Assembly (NCBI GenBank): GCA_902826025.1
Contig: CADEDH010000074.1
Location: 1 to 32,642 of the forward strand
Reading direction: 5' to 3'
Origin: an uncultured Actinomycetes bacterium
GTDB taxonomy: Bacteria; Actinomycetota; Acidimicrobiia; Acidimicrobiales; SZUA-35
Length of the DNA: 32,642 bases
Part shown: piece after piece, positions 22,365-29,644 of the stretch
Layout: each line of letters starts with the position of its first letter
How positions within the stretch are numbered: the stretch's first letter is position 1
The notes under the pieces: model-generated
Told to the model about the DNA's origin: nothing
Databases searched by the model: none
The model's input: only the letters and a program-made list of their open reading frames with translations
Position numbers and translations under genes: made by a program

Positions 22365-22470
22365 CGAAAACCGCGCCCCATCACCGTTCTGCGCCACGTT
22401 CTCGCCGGATCCCGGGGGTTTGCGCGACGCAGTTCGGGTGGGGGGCGCGGATCCGTCGCGCAGAACTTCG
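22352..22470. repeat. Structured dispersed repeat, copy 1
   Basis: About 119 nt. CCGAACTGCGT (22352-22362) pairs with ACGCAGTTCGG (22427-22437); GTTCTGCG (22386-22393) can pair with CGCAGAAC (22459-22466). Blocks shared exactly and in order with copy 2 (28291-28399) include CCGTTCTGCG (22384-22393), CGCGACGCAGTTCG (22423-22436), GGGGCGCG (22442-22449) and TCCGTCGCGCAG (22452-22463), with near-identical spacing. It supplies the stop codon of the upstream gene and lies 50 nt before the CoA-transferase start. Confidence 0.8.
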
Positions 22471-22508
22471 ACGGAGCGTGCCGGATCGCCGGGCGGCGGG
22501 CGCTCACC

Positions 22509-22514
22509 TAGGAT
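22509..22514 (+). promoter_or_regulatory. Putative -10 box, leaderless start of the CoA-transferase gene
   Basis: TAGGAT ends 6 nt before the ATG at 22521, identical in sequence and spacing to the box of the SDR gene. Confidence 0.55.
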
Positions 22515-22520
22515 CCGGCG

Positions 22521-23816
22521 ATGGAACCGACCGACGCCCTGGCCTACCTGCCCGCCCCCGGTCCCCGCCGCGAGGGCCGGCTGGTCTCGATGAGCCAGGC
22601 CCTCGACGCCATCGCCGAGGACATCAACGTCTACGTGGCCCCCATCTGCGGGGTGCCCACGGCCCTGGTGGCGGCCATGGCCGACGCCGCCGACCGGTGG
22701 CGCCGCCTCACGATCGTCACCGATTACCTGATCGACCCCCTTCCCCTGTTCGAGCACGCCGGCGCCCCCTTCCACGTGGTCAGCCTGCAGCCCACCCCGG
22801 CGGTGGAGGCGGTGCGCCGGGCCGGCGCCCTGCGCACGATCTCGTGCAGCTACGGCCAGTACCTCACCCACCTCACCGCCGGCGGCCGGGCCGCGGTGGA
22901 CGTGGCCCTGGTGCAGGTGAGCCCGCCCGGTCCCAACGGCCGCCACAGCCTCGGGGTGGGCGGCGGGGTGACGGCCGAGCTGGTGCGGCAGGCCCCGTTC
23001 GTGATCGCCGAGGTGAACCCCCGCATGCCGTTCACCCACGGCGCCACCGAGATCGACCGGCACGAGATCGATCTGCTGGTGGAGGTGGAACACCCCCTGG
23101 TGGAGCTGGCGGTGCCGGCCGGCGACGACGTGTCCAACGCCATCGGGGCCAACGCCGCCTCCCAGGTGCCCGACGGCGCCACCCTCGAGTTCGGCATCGG
23201 CGCCATCCCCGAGGCTGTGCTGATGGCCCTTCGCACCCGCACCGACCTCGGCCTCCACGGCGGCATGATCAGCGACGCCGTGGTGGAGCTGACCGCCTCC
23301 GGCGCGCTCACCGGCGCCCGCAAGAGCCTCGACCCCGGCTTCCACGTGGGCGCTGGCGTGGTGGGCACCGAGCACGCGTTCCGCTGGGTTGATCGCAACC
23401 CCGACGTGTTCGTGTGCGGCTCGGCCTACAGCCACGGCATACCCGTGTTGGCCCGCCAGGCCGGGTTCTGCGCCATCAACTCCGCCATCGAGATCTCGGC
23501 CGACGGCGAGGTCAACGCCGAGGTGGCGGGGGAGCGGGTGGTGTCGGGGCCCGGCGGCCAGCCCGACTTCGCCGCCGGCGCCAACCTGGCCCCGGGCGGG
23601 ATCTCGCTCATCACCCTGCGCTCCACGGCGGCCGGGGGGAAGATCTCCCGCATCGTCGACCGGCTGCCGGTGACCAGCCCCACCACCGTGCCCCGCCACC
23701 TGCTCGATCGCGTGGTGACGGAGTACGGGGTGGCCGAGCTGCGGGGCCGCAGCCCCGAGGAGCGGCGGGAGGCCCTGCGGGCCATCGCCCATCCCGACCA
23801 CCGAGACGGTCTGTAG
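22521..23816 (+). CDS. Acetyl-CoA hydrolase/transferase-family protein (4-hydroxybutyrate CoA-transferase-like)
   Basis: A 431-residue protein of the AcCoA hydrolase/transferase family, usual length. Recognisable segments are QVSPPGPNGRHSLGVGGG, ATLEFGIGAIPEAVL, the NSAIEISADGEVNAE block and PGGQPDFAAGA near the C-terminus. The family moves CoA between carboxylic acids through a glutamyl-CoA thioester. From memory the glutamate in 4-hydroxybutyrate CoA-transferases lies in an H-x-E-M motif; here that segment reads HGGM (246-249), with Gly248 in its place. Another residue may serve, or this subgroup may act differently. A downstream MFS gene starts 26 nt after the stop, suggesting uptake plus activation of an organic acid. 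Confidence 0.85.
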   Translation: MEPTDALAYLPAPGPRREGRLVSMSQALDAIAEDINVYVAPICGVPTALVAAMADAADRWRRLTIVTDYLIDPLPLFEHAGAPFHVVSLQPTPAVEAVRRAGALRTISCSYGQYLTHLTAGGRAAVDVALVQVSPPGPNGRHSLGVGGGVTAELVRQAPFVIAEVNPRMPFTHGATEIDRHEIDLLVEVEHPLVELAVPAGDDVSNAIGANAASQVPDGATLEFGIGAIPEAVLMALRTRTDLGLHGGMISDAVVELTASGALTGARKSLDPGFHVGAGVVGTEHAFRWVDRNPDVFVCGSAYSHGIPVLARQAGFCAINSAIEISADGEVNAEVAGERVVSGPGGQPDFAAGANLAPGGISLITLRSTAAGGKISRIVDRLPVTSPTTVPRHLLDRVVTEYGVAELRGRSPEERREALRAIAHPDHRDGL

Positions 23817-23842
23817 GGCCGGCGGACGAGGAGGGACAGCGC

Positions 23843-25006
23843 ATGAAAGGTCTCTATGTGGTGGCGGCGGTGACGATGGCCGGCGTCAGCGCTGTGTTCG
23901 CCCTGCTGGCTGAGCTACAGAAGCGCTACGACCTGTCGACCGCGTCGTTGGGATGGATCGGCGGGGCCGCCTTCGCCGCCGCCCTCGTCACCCAGCTCTC
24001 GTTGGCCCGCTACGCCGACCGGGGCCATGCCCGCCTGGTGCTGCGGGCCGGGGTGGTGGCCTGCGCCGCGGGCCTGCTGTGGTTCGCGGTGGCCACCGAG
24101 CTGTGGCAGTTCGTGGCCGCCCGGGCCGTGCTGGGCGCCGGGGTGGGCATGCTGGTGCCGCCGGCCCGGCGGGCCATCCTGCTCACGGCCGACGGCAACC
24201 AGGGGGAGAAGCTCGGGATGTTCTACGCCTCCTACCTGGCTGGCTTCGTGTTCGGGCCCCCGATCGCCGGTGCCATCGCCGAGGTGACCGACGTCCGGGT
24301 GCCGTTCGCCGTGCTCGGCCTGGCCGTGTTGGCCACCCTGGTGCCGGTGGCCCGCCTCGACCTGCCCGAGGCCGAGCGGGGTGCGCCCCTGGCCCTGACC
24401 GAGCGCCGGGTGCTGCGCCGCCTCGTGGCTGATCGCCGGGTGGTGGCGGCCATGCTGGTCATCGTCTCGTTCCGCTACTCGGTGGGTGTGTTCGAGCCGC
24501 TGTGGGCCCACCATCTCGACCACCTGGGGGCCAGCACGATGGTCGTCACCCTGTCGCTCACGGTGTTCGCCCTGCCCATGCTGCTGGTGGCCAAGCGGGC
24601 CGGAGCCCTGTCCGACCGCTACGGCTCCCGCTACACCTCGGTGCTGGCCGGCTTCGCCACCGTGCCTCTCATGGCCGCCTACGGCTGGGTGACGTCGATC
24701 CCGTTGCTGTTCCTGCTGGTGCTGCCGCACGGGCTGGGGGAAGCGGTGGAGAGCCCCGGCACCCAGGCCGCCCTGGCCGACGCCGCCCCGAAGTCCGATG
24801 CCGCCGCCGCTCAGGGGCTGGGCGAGGCTGCCGGCTCGGCCGCCGCCGCCATCGGGGCGTTCACATCGGCCCCCCTCTACGCCTGGGCCGGTCCCGGCCC
24901 GGCCTGGCTGACGGCCGGTGCTGTGATGGCCGCCCTGCTCACGGGGAGCACCCTGCTCGACCGCCCGGTGCGAAGCCGACTCGGCCCCCATCCCGTCGCC
25001 GCTTGA
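23843..25006 (+). CDS. MFS transporter
   Basis: A 387-residue membrane protein with about 12 hydrophobic segments. The MFS loop 2-3 motif appears as LARYADRGHARLVL and helix 5 has YLAGFVFGPPIAGAIAE. The second half has a matching loop, KRAGALSDRYGSRYTSV. The ATG at 23843 follows GAGGAGGGAC, a good Shine-Dalgarno; the frame is open upstream within the CoA-transferase gene but that part is not protein-like. Tight spacing after the CoA-transferase suggests one transcript. Direction and cargo are unknown. Confidence 0.85.
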   Translation: MKGLYVVAAVTMAGVSAVFALLAELQKRYDLSTASLGWIGGAAFAAALVTQLSLARYADRGHARLVLRAGVVACAAGLLWFAVATELWQFVAARAVLGAGVGMLVPPARRAILLTADGNQGEKLGMFYASYLAGFVFGPPIAGAIAEVTDVRVPFAVLGLAVLATLVPVARLDLPEAERGAPLALTERRVLRRLVADRRVVAAMLVIVSFRYSVGVFEPLWAHHLDHLGASTMVVTLSLTVFALPMLLVAKRAGALSDRYGSRYTSVLAGFATVPLMAAYGWVTSIPLLFLLVLPHGLGEAVESPGTQAALADAAPKSDAAAAQGLGEAAGSAAAAIGAFTSAPLYAWAGPGPAWLTAGAVMAALLTGSTLLDRPVRSRLGPHPVAA

Positions 25007-25064
25007 TTGCGCGCACTGGACCCTCGTTCCCGTGGCGCGTACCGGCTGGTGGCCCGGTAGGCGA

Positions 25065-25070
25065 GAATCT
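25065..25070 (+). promoter_or_regulatory. Possible -10 box, leaderless start of the beta-propeller gene
   Basis: GAATCT ends 6 nt before the ATG at 25077. It matches TANNNT only at A2 and T6; the spacing is the main support. Confidence 0.3.
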
Positions 25071-25076
25071 CGTGCT

Positions 25077-26252
25077 ATGCGGCGCCGACTGATCGACCTG
25101 CCAGACGACATCGGTGGCACCGCCCCCCTCGAGGTGTGGCCGGCACCGCCGGTCGCCCTGGCAGCCGGGACCGTCAGCGGCCGTCCTGTCCTCGTCTTCA
25201 GTGCCCATCACGAGATCCACCTCTGGGATCAGGAGGCGGGGCGGATGTTGAACCTACCCCTGTCGCCTGACAGCGACCGCGTCGATCCGGTGCGTGCCAC
25301 CGCAGTGGGCGATGCCGGAGGGCGGACGGTGCTCGCTGTGGGGACGGAATCGGGGCGGATCCTGCTCTATGACGCCATCAGTCACGAGTTGCTGAACGGC
25401 ATGCCGGGGACCGGGCCGATCCCTGCCGGACGGGCCAGGGCGATCGAGCGGTTGCGTCTCGTCAGCGTCGGCGGCAGCGTCTGCCTTCTCAGCGTGAGCG
25501 AGGCCCGTGAGCTCCGGCTATGGAATCTCGACACTCCGGCCGCCATTCCGCCCCCGGTGGTGGTGAACGCCCCCGGCGTAGGCGACGCCCATGTGACGCA
25601 GCGCCAGGGTGACGAGAAACTCCTCACCTGGGGCCCCAGCGGGGCCAGGATCTGGTCGCTCTCCGAGGCCCGCCAGATCGGTGTGCTTCCCGGCAGTCGA
25701 GATTGCACCTATCCCGGCGCCCTTGGTCACGTTGGTGGTCGCCTCGTGGGGGCGGCCGTGGTTCAGGGCTCTGGCGAGGTCAGGATGTGGGACATCGAGA
25801 CGGGTCGGCAGATGACGCGAGACCTTCCCCTACACAACCCGAACGACGGCTTGTTTCACCGGTCGATCGGCTCGATGGAGTTGGTGCCGATCGGAGATTC
25901 CACGCTGCTGGTGGCCAGACCGGAAGGCGGATTGCTGCATCTCTGGGATCCGGCGAGGGCGCGGCGGGCCCACAAGCCTCTTCTGTGGACTCTGGAGGGG
26001 GGAGATCAGGTGGTGGCGTCCCGCATCGGCGACCGGACCATTCTCGTATTCCCCCGCCCCTCCTCGGGCGAGGCAGGTTTCGTCCTGCAGGCCATCCAGG
26101 TTCGAGCCCGGTCCAAGCTCGGCGGCCAGACCTGGCCCGACGATGCCTTCCTCCCTGGCGGCCTGCTGCCCCCCGACCCCGATGCGTCGATCGTGGCCGA
26201 GCGTCACCGGATGGATGACCGCCGGCACCACGATGACCATGGCCAACCCTGA
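25077..26252 (+). CDS. WD40-like beta-propeller protein
   Basis: A 391-residue protein with at least six propeller-like repeats ending in a W/Y-D/N type strand: IHLWDQEAGRML, ILLYDAISHELL, LRLWNLDTPA, ARIWSLSEARQI, VRMWDIETGRQM and LHLWDPARARRA. The spacing between repeats is wider than in classic WD40 proteins. No signal peptide or membrane span, so probably a cytoplasmic scaffold or the detached sensor part of a signalling protein. The C-terminus is His/Asp/Arg-rich. By eye the gene has more A/T in third positions than its neighbours, which may mean a different origin. The ATG at 25077 is preferred, with a weak -10-like box 6 nt upstream. Function unknown. Confidence 0.75.
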   Translation: MRRRLIDLPDDIGGTAPLEVWPAPPVALAAGTVSGRPVLVFSAHHEIHLWDQEAGRMLNLPLSPDSDRVDPVRATAVGDAGGRTVLAVGTESGRILLYDAISHELLNGMPGTGPIPAGRARAIERLRLVSVGGSVCLLSVSEARELRLWNLDTPAAIPPPVVVNAPGVGDAHVTQRQGDEKLLTWGPSGARIWSLSEARQIGVLPGSRDCTYPGALGHVGGRLVGAAVVQGSGEVRMWDIETGRQMTRDLPLHNPNDGLFHRSIGSMELVPIGDSTLLVARPEGGLLHLWDPARARRAHKPLLWTLEGGDQVVASRIGDRTILVFPRPSSGEAGFVLQAIQVRARSKLGGQTWPDDAFLPGGLLPPDPDASIVAERHRMDDRRHHDDHGQP

Positions 26253-26279
26253 GGGCACGGAGCGTGTTCAGCGGATCTT

Positions 26280-28214
26280 TCAGCTAGGCGCCTCGGCCCG
26301 GGCCCGGGCCCGGGCCTGGGCGGCGAGGCGGGGGAGGACGTAGGCCAGCCGCAGCAGGCCCGCTCCGATCAGGAAGAACAGGCCCACCCGCCAGAACACG
26401 TCGACCACGGCCAGATCCACCGTGAGCAGCTTGGCCACGGCCAGGGCCAGGGTGAGGAGGCCCACCGTGCGCACGGTGGACGAGATCCAGCGCAGCCCGG
26501 CCACGATGCCGCCGACGGCCATGGCCGCCCACAGCCCCGACACCACCACGTTGCCCTGGGGTCCTGGGAGGAACGTGGCCACCGCCCACAGCAGGGTGAG
26601 CACCCAGGCCACCACGAAAGCCGGCTCGGCCAGGTCCCGTCGTCCGAACCGGTTGACGACGAGCGCCGATGCACCGATGGCCCCCACCACGAAGGCCTGG
26701 GCCACTGCCCCACCCACCGACGGATTCCGCTCGACGATCGTGCGGAAGATGTCGGCCACCACGAGCAGCCCGGCGGTCGCCGCGGTCAGCGCCGCGCTGA
26801 CGCCGAGGGCGGTGTCGCGGAACCGGTGGGCCACGACCACGGTGGCCACTGTCTGCACGGTGAGGGCCACCATAAGCAGAGGGCCATCGATGAGAGCGAC
26901 GAGCGCCACCGCCGTCACGCCCGAGACCCCCAGCGCCTGGACGAGCCCGAGGGCCCGGGGCAGGCGCAGCCAGGTGGCGGCGGTGAGCAGGGCGAAGCCG
27001 GCGGCCACGGCCAGGCCCAGCAGGCCGAAGGGTCGCGACCGGTCGGTACCGGTCACCGCGGCCACGGCCAGCCAGCACCAGCCGGGTACGACGGCCAGCA
27101 GCCGGTGGTCGATGGCGGCCAGCTGCTGGCCGACGGTGGACAAGTACCCGTCGACGGCGAAGGGGGCGGCGGTGGGCCCACCGCTGTCTTCGGCGGTGGG
27201 TCGCCGGCCCACGAGGTGGGTGGCGAGCACCGGGCCGAGCCACAGCGCCACCGTGGTCAGGGCCACGGCCACGGCCGAAGCTGGCCCCCCGCCCGGCAGC
27301 CTGACCCGGTCCTGCGTCTGGTCGATCTCGGTCAGCACGACCAGCAGCATGAGGCCGGCCAGCCAGCTGATCGCTGTCCGCACCAACGGCCAGGGGCGGA
27401 CCAGGCCGAGCCCGGTGGCGGCCACGACGACGCCGGCCACGGCCACCGCCATCAGGTCGGTCGACAGGTCGGTGGACAGCCCCAGGGCGGGCGGCACCCA
27501 CAGGGCGGCCAGCCCGGCGGCGACGGCCACCGACTCTCGGCCGAGGCGCCAGGCGGCGGCAACGGAGACGGCGCTGGCCGCCGCCACCGCCACCAGGGCG
27601 GCCGGCGCCGGTACCAGGTCGAGCCAGGTGTGGGTGGCGGTGGCGCAGAAGGCCAGCACGGTGGCCCCGGCGATGCCGAGCGACGTGGGCCATCCCGGCC
27701 CGTGGTCTTGGAGGCGGAAGGCGGCGGCCAGGAGGCCGAGGCCGGCGGCGGTAGCCCCCGCCAGCTGCAGCTCGGGCCCGATCCAGCCCCGCTCGATGGC
27801 CGTACTGACCAGGAAGATCGCCGCCAGGGCCACCAGCACCAGCCCGGCCCACCGCACGAACCGTTCGGGGGTGACGTCGAAGTCGAATGCCGGCTCCGGC
27901 GCCGGGCCGGCCCATGGGGGGACCGGAGGCGGGGGAGGCGGCGCACCGGTGGGCGGGGGCGGCGGCGGGGGCGGGGAGCCCATCGGGTGGACTGGCGCCG
28001 GCGTGACGGGGAACACCGGAGGCGCCGGGGCAGCGAACTCGGCCGGGGGCGGCGGCAGGGGGCTTACGGCCGAAGACCGGTGGGCCACGGCGGCCGGGAG
28101 CGTGGCCAGCACGGCCTCCACCTTGTCCTCGATGCGGGCGAGCCGCCGGTCGAGGTCGGTCTCGAGACGTCTCACCAGCAGGTCGAGGTCGCCCAACGTC
28201 GGTTCGTGCTCCAT
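26280..28214 (-). CDS. DUF2339-like multi-spanning membrane protein
   Basis: A 644-residue protein. Residues 5-40 form a charged helix, probably a coiled coil (LVRRLETDLDRRLARIEDKVEAVL). Residues 50-110 are Pro-rich with runs of eight and six prolines. From about 120 to 630 come many hydrophobic helices in the style of the DUF2339 family of predicted membrane proteins. The C-terminus is Ala/Arg-rich (AQARARARAEAPS), encoded by a GGGCCC-type hexamer run near 26298-26320. The family's function is not known to me. The ATG at 28214 is preferred over an open extension to 28292 that would run into the repeat copy 2; a CATACT box ends 6 nt upstream. It is convergent with the beta-propeller gene. Confidence 0.8.
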   Translation of the reverse strand: MEHEPTLGDLDLLVRRLETDLDRRLARIEDKVEAVLATLPAAVAHRSSAVSPLPPPPAEFAAPAPPVFPVTPAPVHPMGSPPPPPPPPTGAPPPPPPVPPWAGPAPEPAFDFDVTPERFVRWAGLVLVALAAIFLVSTAIERGWIGPELQLAGATAAGLGLLAAAFRLQDHGPGWPTSLGIAGATVLAFCATATHTWLDLVPAPAALVAVAAASAVSVAAAWRLGRESVAVAAGLAALWVPPALGLSTDLSTDLMAVAVAGVVVAATGLGLVRPWPLVRTAISWLAGLMLLVVLTEIDQTQDRVRLPGGGPASAVAVALTTVALWLGPVLATHLVGRRPTAEDSGGPTAAPFAVDGYLSTVGQQLAAIDHRLLAVVPGWCWLAVAAVTGTDRSRPFGLLGLAVAAGFALLTAATWLRLPRALGLVQALGVSGVTAVALVALIDGPLLMVALTVQTVATVVVAHRFRDTALGVSAALTAATAGLLVVADIFRTIVERNPSVGGAVAQAFVVGAIGASALVVNRFGRRDLAEPAFVVAWVLTLLWAVATFLPGPQGNVVVSGLWAAMAVGGIVAGLRWISSTVRTVGLLTLALAVAKLLTVDLAVVDVFWRVGLFFLIGAGLLRLAYVLPRLAAQARARARAEAPS

Positions 28215-28220
28215 GAGCGG

Positions 28221-28226
28221 AGTATG
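28221..28226 (-). promoter_or_regulatory. Putative -10 box of the DUF2339-like gene
   Basis: CATACT (minus strand) ends 6 nt before the ATG at 28214, the same box and spacing as at the cupin gene. Confidence 0.45.
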
Positions 28227-28290
28227 GACGATCCATGCCCCGTCGGGGTGGGGGCTGGCCCCTAACCGGCGCTGGGGTGGGGCTCCCCCC

Positions 28291-28399
28291 AACTGCGCGA
28301 CGGAATCGCGCCCCGCCGCCGTTCTGCGTCACGAAACCTACGAAATACGTGAAGATCGCGACGCAGTTCGCTGGCGGGGCGCGATTCCGTCGCGCAGTT
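28291..28399. repeat. Structured dispersed repeat, copy 2 (27-bp perfect inverted repeat)
   Basis: Arms at 28291-28317 (beginning AACTGCGCGACGGAATCGCG) and 28373-28399 are exact reverse complements over 27 nt. The 55-nt interior folds again: CTGCGTC (28324-28330) with GACGCAG (28360-28366), and CACG with CGTG inside that. Blocks CCGTTCTGCG (28319-28328), CGCGACGCAGTTCG (28357-28370), GGGGCGCG (28376-28383) and TCCGTCGCGCAG (28386-28397) are shared with copy 1. It lies between two tandem minus-strand genes. Confidence 0.9.
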
Positions 28400-28429
28400 C
28401 GGGCCGTCCGACCCGGCCGCCCGGAGGGG

Positions 28430-29581
28430 TCAGCGGATGAGGGGGGCGACGTCCTGGCCGAAGCGGTGGAGCTGCTCGATGGTGAAGTCGTACGTGTCGC
28501 CGGGGAAGTGGGGGAAGATCGTCAGGTCGGTGAGGCCCAGCTCGGCGGTGTAGCCAGCGATGCCCTCGGCCACCTGCTCGGCCGTGCCCACGATCCACAC
28601 CTTGTTCTCGAGCGACTCCTCCAGCGTGGGGATGAGCCCGGGGGCCGCCGGCTTGCCGTCGGCCCCCATGTAGCCCCGGGACCAGCCGTAAGGGCCGAGG
28701 AACTTCCAGAACTCGTCGTGCCCGGGCCGAGCCGACGCCACCGCCTCCTCGTAGGAGTCGGCGATGCGCACGTTCAGCACCAGGTTGCGCTTGGCCCCCG
28801 CCTCCAGAGGTGTCCCGTGGGCCGCTTCCCACAGCTCGGCGAACCGTTCCCACCGCTGGCGGATGAACGAGTGGTGCTGGAGCCACATCACGCCGCCGAA
28901 GCCCCGGCGGGGCACCGCCTCCAGGGTGGGGGGCGACGTGACCCCCTGCCAGATCTCGTAGGGATACAGCGGCCGGGGCACGAGCGTCAGTTCCTGCACC
29001 GTGCCGCCCCGGTCGGGGATGCCGGCCGGTGGGAAGTCGAAGTGACGGCCGTGGTAGCTGAACTGCTCCTTGTCGTAGGCCAGGAGGATGACGTCCATGG
29101 CTTCGTCGAACATCTCCCGGTTCAGGCGGTCGGCCTCGGCCGCCTCCGGGTTGTCGAAGCTGCCGATCTTCGTGCCCAGCGGCTCGGCCTCCCGGGGCAC
29201 GGTGCCCCGCCCGATCCCGAGGATGCCCCGCCCCTTGGACAGGTTGTGCATGGTGGCGAAGTCTTCGGCCAGGCGCAGCGGGTGCCACTGGGTGACGATG
29301 TTGAACATGGCCCCGATCTGGATCCGCTCGGTGCGCTGCGACAGCGCCACCCCGAACAGGATCCCGTTGGGGACGACCTCGTAGCCCTCGTACTGGAAGT
29401 GGTGCTCGGTGAGCCAGAACACGTCGAGCCCGGCCTGTTCGGTGGCCACGCCGGTGTCGAGCAGGCGCTCGGCGGCGTGCCACATCTTCTCCTGGCTGTA
29501 CCGCCGGTCCGTCGGTGCCGGCGGCCCGGCCCCGGCGTCGTCCATCTCCACGCCGCCGAACAGGAAGACTCCGATGCGCAT
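28430..29581 (-). CDS. LLM-class flavin-dependent oxidoreductase
   Basis: A 383-residue luciferase-like protein. MRIGVFLFGG (strand 1), WLTEHHFQYEGYEVVPNGILFG (the EHH motif common in FMN-dependent monooxygenase members), NIVTQWHPLRLAED and GRGILGIGRGTVPRE are visible, with GTAEQVAEGIAGYTAE near the end. It resembles the alkanal-monooxygenase-like branch more than the F420 branch. The ATG at 29581 is preceded by a perfect-looking TAGAAT box 6 nt upstream and a plausible -35 (CTGACG, 18-bp spacer), so a leaderless message is predicted. Repeat copy 2 follows its stop. Substrate unknown. Confidence 0.88.
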   Translation of the reverse strand: MRIGVFLFGGVEMDDAGAGPPAPTDRRYSQEKMWHAAERLLDTGVATEQAGLDVFWLTEHHFQYEGYEVVPNGILFGVALSQRTERIQIGAMFNIVTQWHPLRLAEDFATMHNLSKGRGILGIGRGTVPREAEPLGTKIGSFDNPEAAEADRLNREMFDEAMDVILLAYDKEQFSYHGRHFDFPPAGIPDRGGTVQELTLVPRPLYPYEIWQGVTSPPTLEAVPRRGFGGVMWLQHHSFIRQRWERFAELWEAAHGTPLEAGAKRNLVLNVRIADSYEEAVASARPGHDEFWKFLGPYGWSRGYMGADGKPAAPGLIPTLEESLENKVWIVGTAEQVAEGIAGYTAELGLTDLTIFPHFPGDTYDFTIEQLHRFGQDVAPLIR

Positions 29582-29587
29582 GGCGGG

Positions 29588-29617
29588 ATTCTAGAGCCTG
29601 GCCCCCGACAGCGTCAG
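29588..29617 (-). promoter_or_regulatory. Promoter of the LLM gene at 28430-29581
   Basis: On the minus strand, TAGAAT (29588-29593) ends 6 nt before the ATG, and CTGACG (29612-29617) lies 18 bp further up as a -35-like box. Best -10 of the leaderless set. Confidence 0.6.
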
Positions 29618-29640
29618 GGGTCGGAAGTCACGTGCCGACC
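29603..29640. terminator. Overlapping hairpins after the VOC-MFS operon
   Basis: GGTCGG (29619-29624) pairs with CCGACC (29635-29640). A second stem, CCCCGAC with GTC-A-GGGG (29603-29620), overlaps it and also the -35 of the next gene. Located just after the minus-strand stop at 29645. Terminator or local regulator. Confidence 0.4.
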
Positions 29641-29644
29641 CTGG

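Noticed and set aside
26298..26320. Short tandem hexamer run (GGGCCC-type)
   Set aside because: It encodes the Ala/Arg repeat at the C-terminus of the DUF2339-like protein; ordinary low complexity in GC-rich coding DNA.
28291..28399. CRISPR or tandem repeat array
   Set aside because: Only an inverted repeat with unequal internal parts; no regularly spaced direct repeats here or elsewhere in the window.
26422..28440. Plus-strand open frame of 672 codons opposite the DUF2339-like gene
   Set aside because: Ser/Thr/Arg/Ala-rich with no domain; the minus strand encodes clear membrane helices.
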